A DNA stretch of 54,033 nucleotides from Candidatus Kaiserbacteria bacterium (GTDB lineage: Bacteria > Patescibacteriota > Minisyncoccia > Phycocordibacterales > Phycocordibacteraceae): contig JACRFL010000006.1 in assembly GCA_016217905.1 (NCBI GenBank), positions 1 through 54,033 of the forward strand, written 5' to 3'. A program made the translations under genes and the position numbers. Every line of letters begins with the position of its first letter. The first letter of the stretch is position 1. Below, in pieces: positions 38,040-49,399 of the stretch. The notes beneath the pieces were generated by a model. That model was not told where the DNA came from. It worked only from the letters and a program-made list of their open reading frames with translations, and made no database searches.

Positions 38040-38319
38040 CGGGGGCCGGAATCGAACCGGCGTCTGGAGGTTATGCTTACCACTACAATTTTCATTGCCC
38101 GACTGGTTTGTGGTCTGGACTATGCCTTCACCCGCGAGGGGTGTCTACCGTCTAGTCTCTACACCTTCTCCGACACTTGTCGTTGGAGCTTGGCTCGATG
38201 TTGCCTTTCGCTTTACGCAAGAGGGGTTCGCCGAATTTGGCAGATAATCTTATGCGCGATTGCCCGCGCACACGCCCGAATTGTTCAAGCCTCCCGAGGT
38301 ACCTCTCCTCTACCCCGCT
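38037..38319 (-). tRNA. Initiator tRNA-fMet(CAT) with group I intron
   Basis: Exons 38319-38288 and 38075-38037: AGCGGGG TA GAGG AGAGGTA CCTC G GGAGG CT / CATAA CCTCC AGAC GCCGG TTCGATT CCGGC CCCCGCA A; 1-72 mismatch and A11-U24. Confidence 0.88.
38076..38287 (-). ncRNA. Group I self-splicing intron (~212 nt, no ORF)
   Basis: 5' splice after U33, last intron base G; core GTAGAGACTAGACGGTAGACACC..GGCATAGTCC (P7 GACTA/TAGTC); P1 GCTTGAA/TTCGGGC. Confidence 0.85.
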
Positions 38320-38365
38320 ATTTACCAGTATACATATAAAAACGGGTCGGGCAATAATCCTCTAG

Positions 38366-38890
38366 CGCGGCAAGCTTGACGAGAGACGCCGCGAGACAGG
38401 TGCGAAAGCTCTTGCTCCTTGGATACGCCGGAATCAGAAATTAAAACAGAGTGATATTAAGATACAGAACCAGCTAGGTCGCCAGGATGTTAACCGAGTA
38501 GCGAGACGCGACTTATTTATGCTCGGTCTTGGTCTCTATTGGAGGGAGGGTTACAAGCGCGGTACTCAAGAATGGGGATTCACGAATTCTGATTCCAAAA
38601 TAATACGGACTGCCCTTGCGTGGCTTAACAAGTGTTACGACGTACCGGTTAAAAACATTATAGCTCGACTCACGATAAACCTCCGGTACAAATCTCAAAC
38701 TGAACGGCTCACGAACATGTGGGCACGTAAGACAGGTATTCCCCACTCCCAATTCGGTAAGCCGACTTTTATACACGGCTATAATGGTTCAAAATTAAAT
38801 GAAGATACCTATCGATGAACTCTTCGTATTAAAGTGCGTCGCGGGACGTCACTCCGGCGGCGTATACTGGCGAGTATTACTGAAATTGAC
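38366..38890 (+). pseudogene. Remnant of LAGLIDADG-like/HTH family protein
   Basis: GKLDERRRETGAKALAPWIRRNQ...MLGLGLYWREGYKRGTQEWGFTNSDSKIIRTALAWL...EDTYR*TLRIKVRRGTSLRRRILASI; no start, in-frame TGA 38816-38818. Confidence 0.5.
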
Positions 38891-38892
38891 AA

Positions 38893-39456
38893 TCAAATCA
38901 CTTTGAACTCACGCAGGACGGTGCCGTAGTGCGCGACGGTGCGACGCGCGAGCGTCTCGGAAATGGGAAACGCGGCGCCCTCATGCGCTATCCGGTTGCG
39001 CACCCGATGCGCTTCCCAGGCGTTTTGCAGCGTCCGAATCTCGGTCGCATCGACGGAGCGCAACCGTTCGCCGATGTTGTCGCCCTGGTACCCGTGTCGC
39101 GCGAGCGCTTCGTCGAGCATGATGTCGGCTTCGATGATCGCTTCGCGCCACTCGCTCGGCTGCGCGCCGCTGGCAAGTGATTCGATGTGCTGCCAGCGCG
39201 ACCGGACTCCTTCGGCCGTCTCGGGCGCAACAAGGAGCGTGTTGTAGTATTTTTCTTCTCGCTCGCGCAGCTCGAAGAGGCGCACGGTCGCGTATATGAT
39301 GAGGAAGAGAGCAAGAGCAGAAAGTACGTACCCGATGACGATGAGGTACAGCCACAGGTGCGCGAGCCATGCGGCGAGTCCGGCGGCCGAGACGGGGCAC
39401 GCACCATGGAAGCATTCGTAGACGAGGCGGAAGAAGTACTCGACATTGACCTGCAT
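38893..39456 (-). CDS. Hypothetical membrane protein
   Basis: 187 aa with an N-terminal TM helix and conserved-looking helical domain. Confidence 0.65.
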   Translation of the reverse strand: MQVNVEYFFRLVYECFHGACPVSAAGLAAWLAHLWLYLIVIGYVLSALALFLIIYATVRLFELREREEKYYNTLLVAPETAEGVRSRWQHIESLASGAQPSEWREAIIEADIMLDEALARHGYQGDNIGERLRSVDATEIRTLQNAWEAHRVRNRIAHEGAAFPISETLARRTVAHYGTVLREFKVI

Positions 39457-39486
39457 ATGCGCCTAGTATACGCGGCGCACGCGGCC

Positions 39487-40908
39487 CTAGCGCACTTTCT
39501 CCACCGCGCCGCCAAGCGCAAAAAGAACGCCTTCCGCCTGATGCGGCGCGGTGAAGTGGATGCCGATCGGAAGCTGCTTCCCGTCGCGCAGGACTGTCTG
39601 CAGGGGAACGGAGATCGCCGGCATGCCGGTCAGGTTCGCGGTCACGGTGAAAATGTCTTCGAGATACATTGAGACTGGGTCACTTTTCTCGCCAAATCGA
39701 AACGCGGGAGAGGGCGTCGTCGGAAACGCGATGACGTCGGCCTTCGCAAACGCCGCGCCGTATTCGCGGCGCAAGACCGCGCGCGCGGCGTCTGCCTTGC
39801 GATAATACGCGTCGATGTAGCCCGAAGAGAGCACGAACGTACCCAAGAGAACGCGCCGACGGGCCTCTTCTCCGAATCCTTCCGTGCGCGAACGCACGTA
39901 ATCCTCGAGCAGCGTCTCCCCGCGCGCGGCGTGCCCGTAGCGGATCCCGTCGAGGCGCGCGAGATTCGTCGAGACTTCGGCCGGCATAATGACGTAATAT
40001 GCCGCGAGCGCGTACGCGCTCGTCGGCAGCTCGACATCGACAAGCGTGTGCCCAGCGCTCGCAAGCGCAGCAAGCGCTGCGTTAAACGCGATAAGTATAT
40101 CCGCATCGATGCCATCGTGAAGAAGGTGGCGCGGTACGCCGATGCGCACATTCTGTGAGACATCGCGCGGAGGATACAAGCCGTCGGGAATGGTCGTCGA
40201 ATCGAGCGGATCAATACCGCGCACCGCCTCATAGAGGAGATGCGCGTCCTCGACCGACTTTGTCAAAGGGCCGATCTGGTCGAGCGAGGAGCCCATGGCG
40301 ATGAGCCCCGAGCGCGAGACGGCGCCGTAGGTCGGCTTCAACCCCACGATGCCGGTATGAGCGGCGGGCTGGCGGACGGAGCCGCCGGTGTCGGAGCCGA
40401 GCGCGGCGATAGAGAGATTCGCGGCGACCGCCGCCGCAGAGCCGCCAGAAGAGCCGCCCGGCACGCGAGAGATATCGTGCGGGTTCTTCGCCGCGCCGAA
40501 CGCGGAATGCTCGGTGGAGGAGCCCATCGCGAACTCGTCCATGTTGGTCCTGCCGAGGAAGAGCGCCCCCGCGTTCCTCAATTTCTTCACGACCGTCGCG
40601 TCGTAGGTCGCGTGATAGTTCTCCAGCATCTTTGATCCGGCGCTCGCGGTCTTTCCTTCTGTCAGGATGTTGTCCTTCAACGCGAGCGGAATACCGCACA
40701 GGAGCGATGGGTCACCAGCGTCGATGCGCTTTTGCGCCGTAGTGATCGCCGCGTCGTCGGCGTCAAAAATCTCAAGAAACGCACGGAGCTCCGGATTCTT
40801 CGCGTGCGCGGCAGCCGCGCACGCGTCCCAGAGTTCGCGCACGGTCAGCGCGCGCGCGCGCAGCGCGCGCGCGGCTTCCACGATTGTCATCTCATTCGGT
40901 GTTTTCAT
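39487..40908 (-). CDS. gatA: Asp/Glu-tRNA amidotransferase subunit A
   Basis: GSSGGSAAAVAANLSIAALGSDTGGSVRQPAAHTGIVGLKPTYG. Confidence 0.95.
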   Translation of the reverse strand: MKTPNEMTIVEAARALRARALTVRELWDACAAAAHAKNPELRAFLEIFDADDAAITTAQKRIDAGDPSLLCGIPLALKDNILTEGKTASAGSKMLENYHATYDATVVKKLRNAGALFLGRTNMDEFAMGSSTEHSAFGAAKNPHDISRVPGGSSGGSAAAVAANLSIAALGSDTGGSVRQPAAHTGIVGLKPTYGAVSRSGLIAMGSSLDQIGPLTKSVEDAHLLYEAVRGIDPLDSTTIPDGLYPPRDVSQNVRIGVPRHLLHDGIDADILIAFNAALAALASAGHTLVDVELPTSAYALAAYYVIMPAEVSTNLARLDGIRYGHAARGETLLEDYVRSRTEGFGEEARRRVLLGTFVLSSGYIDAYYRKADAARAVLRREYGAAFAKADVIAFPTTPSPAFRFGEKSDPVSMYLEDIFTVTANLTGMPAISVPLQTVLRDGKQLPIGIHFTAPHQAEGVLFALGGAVEKVR

Positions 40909-40928
40909 ACCCTAGAGCCGGCAAGAGC

Positions 40929-40978
40929 AAAAAAGGCAGTAAGACTTGGCCGAGCGGCCCGGAGCGCTGCCTTTTTTG
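40929..40978. terminator. Terminator-like hairpin between gatC and gatA
   Basis: aaaaaaggcag....ctgcctttttt with internal ggccgagcggcc. Confidence 0.7.
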
Positions 40979-40995
40979 ATCTCGTCGGCGGAAGG

Positions 40996-41289
40996 TTAAT
41001 CATGTTGGATGATCTGCTTCACGGAAAGCGCGTCGCCCTCGCGCGCGGGGAATTGTTCCGCGAGTTTCTTCGTATACACTCCCGACGCGTGCGGCTCTCC
41101 GTCCGCACGCACGACGTTGCGCAGGGGCGGCTTCTCCTCTCCGGGCGACGACGGGATATCGAGCTTCTCAAGCTGGCCGACGTACGCGAGTATCGCGTCG
41201 AACTCGCGCGTGAACGCCGCAAGCTCCGCATCGGCGACCGTGATACGGGCGAGGGCCGCCAACTTTTGCACGTCTTCGGCCGTCGTCAT
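40996..41289 (-). CDS. gatC: Asp/Glu-tRNA amidotransferase subunit C
   Basis: MTTAEDVQKLAALARITVADAELAAFTREFDAILAYVGQL; TAGAGT 7 nt before ATG. Confidence 0.92.
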   Translation of the reverse strand: MTTAEDVQKLAALARITVADAELAAFTREFDAILAYVGQLEKLDIPSSPGEEKPPLRNVVRADGEPHASGVYTKKLAEQFPAREGDALSVKQIIQHD

Positions 41290-41302
41290 GATGAAAACTC
41301 TA

Positions 41303-43808
<2,506 letters not shown>

Positions 43809-43818
<10 letters not shown>

Positions 43819-44387
43819 GACGTAAAGTGGTCGGTGCTCGTTACCGCGTAGGTGATCCCGTGGAAGCTCCAGGTGACCGTCGCCACGATGCGCTCGTCGG
43901 TCGCCGACACGTCAATCGCTTGAATCGAGCGGACGAACGGCGTCTTCGTCGATCCTGGCAGGTTCTGCTGGCTGTAAATGCCGTTTGACAGCAGGTAGAG
44001 CGGATCCGTGCAGGAGTTGCCGGGACACGAAGTAAGCGGCGAAGCGCCCCCCTGCACCGAATCGAGCGTGCAGATTTTCGGCGCGCGGCACTGAAAGATT
44101 CCCGACTGCGACTCATTAATCAAGAAATTATTCCAGGCGAGACTGGAGGCGTTTGGCTGGTCATGTACGGCGAGATATGCATTATCGCGCATCGCGCGTG
44201 CGTACTCGAGACCCTCCTGCGCGAGATACGAGGCGATGAGCTGATCGCGCGCTATCTGCGCGGCGATGATGGCGCGACTCGCGGTGAACAGAGGCCCCGC
44301 GACTGCGAGCGTGAGGATGGTAACGGCGATCAGAGTCTCCACGAGCGTGAACGCCGCCCTTTTTGATGTGTGAAATGGAGCCGTCAT
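43809..44387 (-). CDS. Type IV prepilin-like protein
   Basis: RAAFTLVETLIAVTILTLAV. Confidence 0.82.
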
Positions 44388-44908
44388 AGGTCGCTGCCGC
44401 GCATCGTCGCCCCGGTCTCGACGACGAAGGACCGCGTCGCTCCCGGCCCGGTCGCGACCGTTCCGGAGACGATAAGGGTAACGCGAGATTGCCGAGTATC
44501 GCCCCCCGACGCCCGCGCGGTGCCGGAAGCGTAGAACTTAAGCGAGGAGACAGTTACCGACGGGTCGGTAAGAATGCTCCGCGTCGCGCCAACGGTTTTC
44601 CGCAATGCGGAATCAGAGAGGTCATACGTAACCTGCTCACCGGCTTGATTCCTGAACGAGAAGCTTCCCCCGCCGGAACAATCGCCCGCGTTGTCGCAGT
44701 TGTAGCCGGTCCCGGTACGGATGTCGCGCGTCATCGACTCGAGCGCGAACGAGAGATTGTCGATACCGGTTGCGATGCCCTGAGCTTGGCGATTGAGCCC
44801 GATCATCACCAGGTACGCGCCGGAGGTGAGCAGCATGACGAGCGCGAAGAGCCCAACCGCGACGATGAGCTCCACGAGCGTGTATCCTCGGCGAGTGTTC
44901 ATGGGCAT
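44384..44908 (-). CDS. Type IV prepilin-like protein (PilW-like)
   Basis: MPMNTRRGYTLVELIVAVGLFALVMLLTSG. Confidence 0.82.
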   Translation of the reverse strand: MPMNTRRGYTLVELIVAVGLFALVMLLTSGAYLVMIGLNRQAQGIATGIDNLSFALESMTRDIRTGTGYNCDNAGDCSGGGSFSFRNQAGEQVTYDLSDSALRKTVGATRSILTDPSVTVSSLKFYASGTARASGGDTRQSRVTLIVSGTVATGPGATRSFVVETGATMRGSDL

Positions 44909-45564
44909 GAGGAGGCGTTCGCGATAATTTGGCCGGATGCCGCGACCGAGACGTAGCGCGAGCCGCCCTGCGGCGAGAAGACCGTGAGGCACGCCTTCGA
45001 TATGGCCGCCGAATACAATCCGTTCGTGCTCATGAAGGTATCGGCGTTCGGCCGCGCGAACACGACGTCGAGCGAGGACAGGCTGCACGACCAACTGCCG
45101 TTGTAAGCGCAGAGGTTGTTTATGACGATGCCGTTCCCGAGCGTGTAGTCTTTTACCCGCTCATTCTGACTCGCGTCGTACACGCAGTTCCCGGGCCGAG
45201 CGTCAGGAGCGCTCGCACCGCCATCCGGCAGGCTGTGGCAGTTTGCGGCACTCGGCCCGGGGTAGCTGTCGGCAAAGAGCGTGAAGGTCGCCCCGTTTTG
45301 AAAGCGCAAGCCGTATCCCGCATTCGCGGTGCTTGCGATCGCGCGACTGCCGAGACCGTATGTCTGGGCGGACCGCAGAACAAGGGCGACGTCATAGGCG
45401 GTGTTCGCGAGCACGAGTGTTTTGTTGAAAGAACTCTGGCTCACCAGCGCGGTGAGCGTGATGATAGTGATGATCGCCAATACCACCATAAGCTCGACGA
45501 GCGTGAATCCCGCACCGCCTGTTAGGCGCCGGAGAGAGCCGCGACGAAAGCGAATGGATTCCAT
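44899..45564 (-). CDS. Pseudopilin (GspH-like)
   Basis: GAGFTLVELMVVLAIITIITLTAL. Confidence 0.8.
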   Translation of the reverse strand: MESIRFRRGSLRRLTGGAGFTLVELMVVLAIITIITLTALVSQSSFNKTLVLANTAYDVALVLRSAQTYGLGSRAIASTANAGYGLRFQNGATFTLFADSYPGPSAANCHSLPDGGASAPDARPGNCVYDASQNERVKDYTLGNGIVINNLCAYNGSWSCSLSSLDVVFARPNADTFMSTNGLYSAAISKACLTVFSPQGGSRYVSVAASGQIIANASSCP

Positions 45565-46286
45565 TGGGTGAAGTAGGCGAGGAGGAAGCCGGCGGCGAGG
45601 AAAGGGGCAAACGGCACCTCAACTCCCATTCTAGAGCCGACAGGCCGCTTCAACAATATCGCTATCCCGATAACGGCACCTATCCAGAATGAGAACATGA
45701 GTCCGGGAAGCGCGGCACGGCCGGCAAGAAGGGCGAGGCCGAACGCAAGCGGCGCATCCGAGAAGCCCATAGCGCGCCCGCGCGAGAGGAGGTGGACGAG
45801 CGCGAGACTCCCCGCGATAAGAAGCGCAGCCAGAAGCTCTTCGAGGAATACCGTCGGAGACGGAGCGGATAGGAAACCGGTCGCGGCGGCGGCTACGATA
45901 AACGCGGCGAGAAGCGTCGGCGGCAGTATCTGGTGCGAAAGGTCGTAGAGCACGAGTGCGAGTAGGATGGAAAGAGAAAGGAGCAGAAGCAGGAGCACGC
46001 TGGAAAATCTAACATGAAGGTACGCGAGGACAAAGAGCCCGCCAAGGAGGAGTTCGGTTAGGGGTGCCGCTAGCGAAATGCGCGCGCCGCAGCACTGGGC
46101 GCGCCCGCCCGAAGCGAGATAGGAGACGACCGGCACGAGGGCAAGAGGCGAAAGAGGCGCATTGCACGCGTCGCAACGGGAGCGGCCGGTGAAGAAGCTT
46201 GCTCCGGTGTGCAGGCGTGCGACAAGGACGCCGACGAAGCTCGCAACAATCGCCCCGAAGAAAAAGAAAGAAAGGAGGACTGTCAT
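45522..46286 (-). CDS. pilD: Prepilin peptidase (A24 family)
   Basis: CDACNAPLSPLALVPVVSYL, YDLSHQILP, GFSDAPLAFGLALLAG. Confidence 0.85.
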   Translation of the reverse strand: MTVLLSFFFFGAIVASFVGVLVARLHTGASFFTGRSRCDACNAPLSPLALVPVVSYLASGGRAQCCGARISLAAPLTELLLGGLFVLAYLHVRFSSVLLLLLLSLSILLALVLYDLSHQILPPTLLAAFIVAAAATGFLSAPSPTVFLEELLAALLIAGSLALVHLLSRGRAMGFSDAPLAFGLALLAGRAALPGLMFSFWIGAVIGIAILLKRPVGSRMGVEVPFAPFLAAGFLLAYFTQWNPFAFVAALSGA

Positions 46287-46349
46287 GCGCGCATCATAGC
46301 AGAAGCCGCGGCGCTGCCGCGGCTTCTGCTCTGCCGGCTAAAAACGCGG

Positions 46350-46805
46350 CTAGCAGCTCGTGTTGGTACCGAGCGCCGTTGCGGTGGTGGTCCCCGTACC
46401 AAGACTATCGACGCAATAATACTTCCCGGGCGTCGAGACGAGTTCCGCCGACGCCGCATAAGCCGCGCCGAGGGCGGCTACGTTGCAGACGATTGTGCCC
46501 GTCGGACCGTTCGCCGTGTCGGCCGCCGCCATCTGCTTCTGGACCGTCGGATCGCTGAAGAGATTGTCCGCGGTAACGCAGCCAGCCTCAAATGCCGCAT
46601 TCGTACCATAGTTGCCGTTGGTGTTGTAGTAAATCGCGGCCTGCGTCCGGACGCCGACAACGTCGGCCTGGACAGCCGCGTCGCTCCCCTTCGAGCGGGC
46701 GGTGTTAAGAGACGCGAGCACGACCGCCGAGAGGATGCCGATGATGGCGATCACGACGAGGAGCTCGATGAGGGTGAAGCCGCGGGTAATGTGTTTGTGT
46801 GACAT
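46350..46805 (-). CDS. pilA: Major-type type IV pilin, paralog 1
   Basis: RGFTLIELLVVIAIIGILSAVVLASLNTARSKG. Confidence 0.9.
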   Translation of the reverse strand: MSHKHITRGFTLIELLVVIAIIGILSAVVLASLNTARSKGSDAAVQADVVGVRTQAAIYYNTNGNYGTNAAFEAGCVTADNLFSDPTVQKQMAAADTANGPTGTIVCNVAALGAAYAASAELVSTPGKYYCVDSLGTGTTTATALGTNTSC

Positions 46806-46819
46806 GTTGATTAATTAGG

Positions 46820-47317
46820 TTAATTGCAGGTAGTTTGTCCGGATGAGCTATGCGCCGGCGCAGCTCCGCTAAGCACCCCCGAGTAGGCGGTACCGACATT
46901 GTTCGCGCCACGCGCAATGCCCGATGAATCGATGCACCACGCGCCCGTTGTCAGAGGCGCGGCAAACGAATATGCCGAACCGGTGATGCCGCAGTCGCTG
47001 TCGCTGCCTATGGCATTCTTGGATGCCTTGAGTGCGTTTTGAATGGTCACGTCGGCCATAAGCGAGTTCGCTGTCGTGAGTGTCGAGCACACTGAGCTTG
47101 AGATGGTTCCGCCCGTATTGTAGGAGTTGCCGAGAAGGCCGTAGCGAATCTCTGCCTGGGTCCGTATGGTCGAGAGATTGGCTTTAACAGCCGCGTCATT
47201 GCCGCGCGAGCGGGCGGTGTTAAGAGACGCGAGCACGACCGCCGAGAGGATGCCGATGATGGCGATCACGACGAGGAGCTCGATGAGGGTAAAACCTCGG
47301 GAACGATTTTTGTACAT
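46820..47317 (-). CDS. pilA: Major-type type IV pilin, paralog 2
   Basis: MYKNRSRGFTLIELLVVIAIIGILSAVVLASLNTARSRG; start at 47317. Confidence 0.9.
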   Translation of the reverse strand: MYKNRSRGFTLIELLVVIAIIGILSAVVLASLNTARSRGNDAAVKANLSTIRTQAEIRYGLLGNSYNTGGTISSSVCSTLTTANSLMADVTIQNALKASKNAIGSDSDCGITGSAYSFAAPLTTGAWCIDSSGIARGANNVGTAYSGVLSGAAPAHSSSGQTTCN

Positions 47318-47395
47318 AATGTATTGTGCGCGGCTAATAGCTGGATTATACGCCCCCCGCGCCCTTATGGAAACAAGGGTGTGGATAGCCGTCTC

Positions 47396-47416
47396 TGCGG
47401 AAGACAGTCTTCCGCA
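47396..47416. repeat. 21-nt palindrome flanking RAYT, copy 1
   Basis: tgcggaagac-a-gtcttccgca. Confidence 0.92.
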
Positions 47417-47441
47417 AAAATCGTATGCTAGAATTAAGGGC

Positions 47442-48131
47442 ATGTATCGCGAGCCATACGGCGCAGGTTCGTTTGTACACGTGATACAACGTGGGACGCG
47501 TGGTTCGCCGATTGTTCGCGATGAGGCTGACCGAGAACGATTCCTATTTATGTTGGCGCATTTCAACGATGAGTTTGCGCCAGAGAATTGGTTTCGCGAT
47601 ATCAGCGCTAACGACCAGCCAAGATTTGAGCGACCGATCTTCTGGCCAGAACAAAAGAAGATAGTCCACATTCTGGGATTTTGCCTCCTCACGAATCACT
47701 TCCATCTTTTGCTTGAGGAAGTGACCGAGGGTGGCATTTCTAAATTTTTGCACCGAATAGGAACTGCCGTTTCAAAGCATTTTAACAAAAAATACGGGGA
47801 GAGCGGTTCATTGTTTCAGGGACCATATCGCTCTCGCACGATCGCCTCAGATACCCACCTGACCTATGCGAGCGCATATGTACAGGTCAAGAATGCTTTT
47901 GATATGTACCGATATGGCCTCGACGGCGCTATGAAAGCCTTTGATCAGGCGTACACATGGGCACTTAATTATCCATACTCAAGTCTCGGTGATTACGGTG
48001 GTGTGTATACTCGACCTATAGTGGACAAAATGTTGCTTTCCGAAAGGTTTACGCCAAAAGAGTATAAGACTTTTTGTCGCGATTTCTTCGGTAAGCCTGA
48101 CGTGGAAGCAGGGGCCTCGGTCTTTGAATAG
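47442..48131 (+). CDS. REP-associated tyrosine transposase (Y1 family)
   Basis: GSFVHVIQRGTRGSPIV...LGFCLLTNHFHLLLEEV...GSLFQGPYRSRTI; TAGAAT 7 nt before ATG. Confidence 0.88.
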   Translation: MYREPYGAGSFVHVIQRGTRGSPIVRDEADRERFLFMLAHFNDEFAPENWFRDISANDQPRFERPIFWPEQKKIVHILGFCLLTNHFHLLLEEVTEGGISKFLHRIGTAVSKHFNKKYGESGSLFQGPYRSRTIASDTHLTYASAYVQVKNAFDMYRYGLDGAMKAFDQAYTWALNYPYSSLGDYGGVYTRPIVDKMLLSERFTPKEYKTFCRDFFGKPDVEAGASVFE

Positions 48132-48143
48132 CTAACGCAAGCC

Positions 48144-48164
48144 TGCGGAAGACTGTCTTCCGCA
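48144..48164. repeat. 21-nt palindrome flanking RAYT, copy 2
   Basis: tgcggaagac-t-gtcttccgca. Confidence 0.92.
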
Positions 48165-48191
48165 AACGCGAAGAGCGCTTTTGCGGCTTTC

Positions 48192-49397
48192 CTAGATGGC
48201 GCCGGCGAGATTGTAGATCGGAAGCAGTATCGCCGCAAGAAGGGTGCCGACGCCAAGACCGAGCATCACGATCATGACCGGCTCGATGAGCCCGACGAGC
48301 GTATCGACGGCATTGCTCACTTCGCGGTTGTAAAACTTGGCGAGCGTGGTGAGGATCTTTCCGAGTTCGCCCGTTTCCTCGCCGACCTTTGTCATAGCGA
48401 CCATGATGCCCGGAATCTCCGGATGCCTGCTCATCGCGTCTGAAATGGAGGCGCCGCCCTTCACGTCCACCCCCACTTCCCCGACGACGACCGTGTAGGC
48501 GGCGTTGCCGACGACCGACGCGGTGATGTCGAGCGCCTCGACGACCGAGACACCCGAAAGGAGCATGGTGGCGAAGTTGTCTGCGATGCGCGAGAGGTAC
48601 AGCTTCTTGTAGAGGTCGCCGACATAGGGGACCCCGAGCTTCAGGCTGTCGAGGACGAGCTTGCCGGACTCCGTTTTCCCGAGCTGCCAGAGGTATGCGC
48701 CGAGCGCGATGAGCGCGATGAGCGCGAAGATGCCGTAATGGACGAGAAAATTAGAAATGCTGATGACGATTTTCGTATAGACTGGCACTGCTTGGCCGGA
48801 ATCGACGAGTACGGCGCTGATCTTTGGGATCACGAGCGTGAGCATGAGCGCCATCACCGCAAAGAAGACTCCGATGACGAATACCGGATAAATAAGCGCG
48901 TTCTCGGCCTTACTCAAGAGATCGTAGGAACGGTCCAGGTAATCGGCGAGGTAGCCGAACGTTTCTGAGAGGCGTCCGGACTCCTCTCCCGCGCGGACCA
49001 TGTTCACGTAGAACACCGAGAACACCTTCGGGTGGCGCGCAAGCGCCTTACTGATGGGGCTTCCGCCTTGGATGTCATCTCCGACCGTGGAGAGGATGAT
49101 CGCGAGCTGTTTGTTCTCGACTTCGGTGGCGAGTAGACGGAAAATACGGAGCGCCGACACCTGCGCTTCGAACAAGGTCGCTATCTGCCGCGAAAGGATA
49201 ACGATATCCTTGTTCGAGATGCGCCCGAAGAACGGCAGATCGAAGTCGAGCAGCGAATGCTTCTCGGAGGATGCGATCGACGAGATGATGAGGTTGCGCC
49301 GCTGAAGCGCCGATACGGCGATGTCTTGCGAGGGGGCCTCGATCGTCCCATCGCGCTCGTGCCCGTCCTGGTCGATGGCGTGGTACGTGAAGAGCAT
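48192..49397 (-). CDS. pilC: Type II secretion F family/PilC inner-membrane protein
   Basis: AGEESGRLSETFGYLADYLD; TKVGEETGELGKILTTLAKFYNREV. Confidence 0.92.
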   Translation of the reverse strand: MLFTYHAIDQDGHERDGTIEAPSQDIAVSALQRRNLIISSIASSEKHSLLDFDLPFFGRISNKDIVILSRQIATLFEAQVSALRIFRLLATEVENKQLAIILSTVGDDIQGGSPISKALARHPKVFSVFYVNMVRAGEESGRLSETFGYLADYLDRSYDLLSKAENALIYPVFVIGVFFAVMALMLTLVIPKISAVLVDSGQAVPVYTKIVISISNFLVHYGIFALIALIALGAYLWQLGKTESGKLVLDSLKLGVPYVGDLYKKLYLSRIADNFATMLLSGVSVVEALDITASVVGNAAYTVVVGEVGVDVKGGASISDAMSRHPEIPGIMVAMTKVGEETGELGKILTTLAKFYNREVSNAVDTLVGLIEPVMIVMLGLGVGTLLAAILLPIYNLAGAI

Positions 49398-49399
49398 GG

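Larger units (their letters stand above)
47396..48164 (+). mobile_element. RAYT element bounded by REP-like palindromes
   Basis: Transposase ORF between 21-nt palindromes that are exact reverse complements of each other. Confidence 0.75.

Noticed and set aside
38816-38818. UGA read as glycine (code 25)
   Set aside because: RF2 is present and TGA terminates normal genes (e.g. hicB, glycerate kinase); a nonsense mutation in a decaying gene is simpler.
40940-40970. tRNA D-arm-like ttggccgagcgg between gatC and gatA
   Set aside because: No anticodon arm, T arm or acceptor; part of the terminator-like hairpin.
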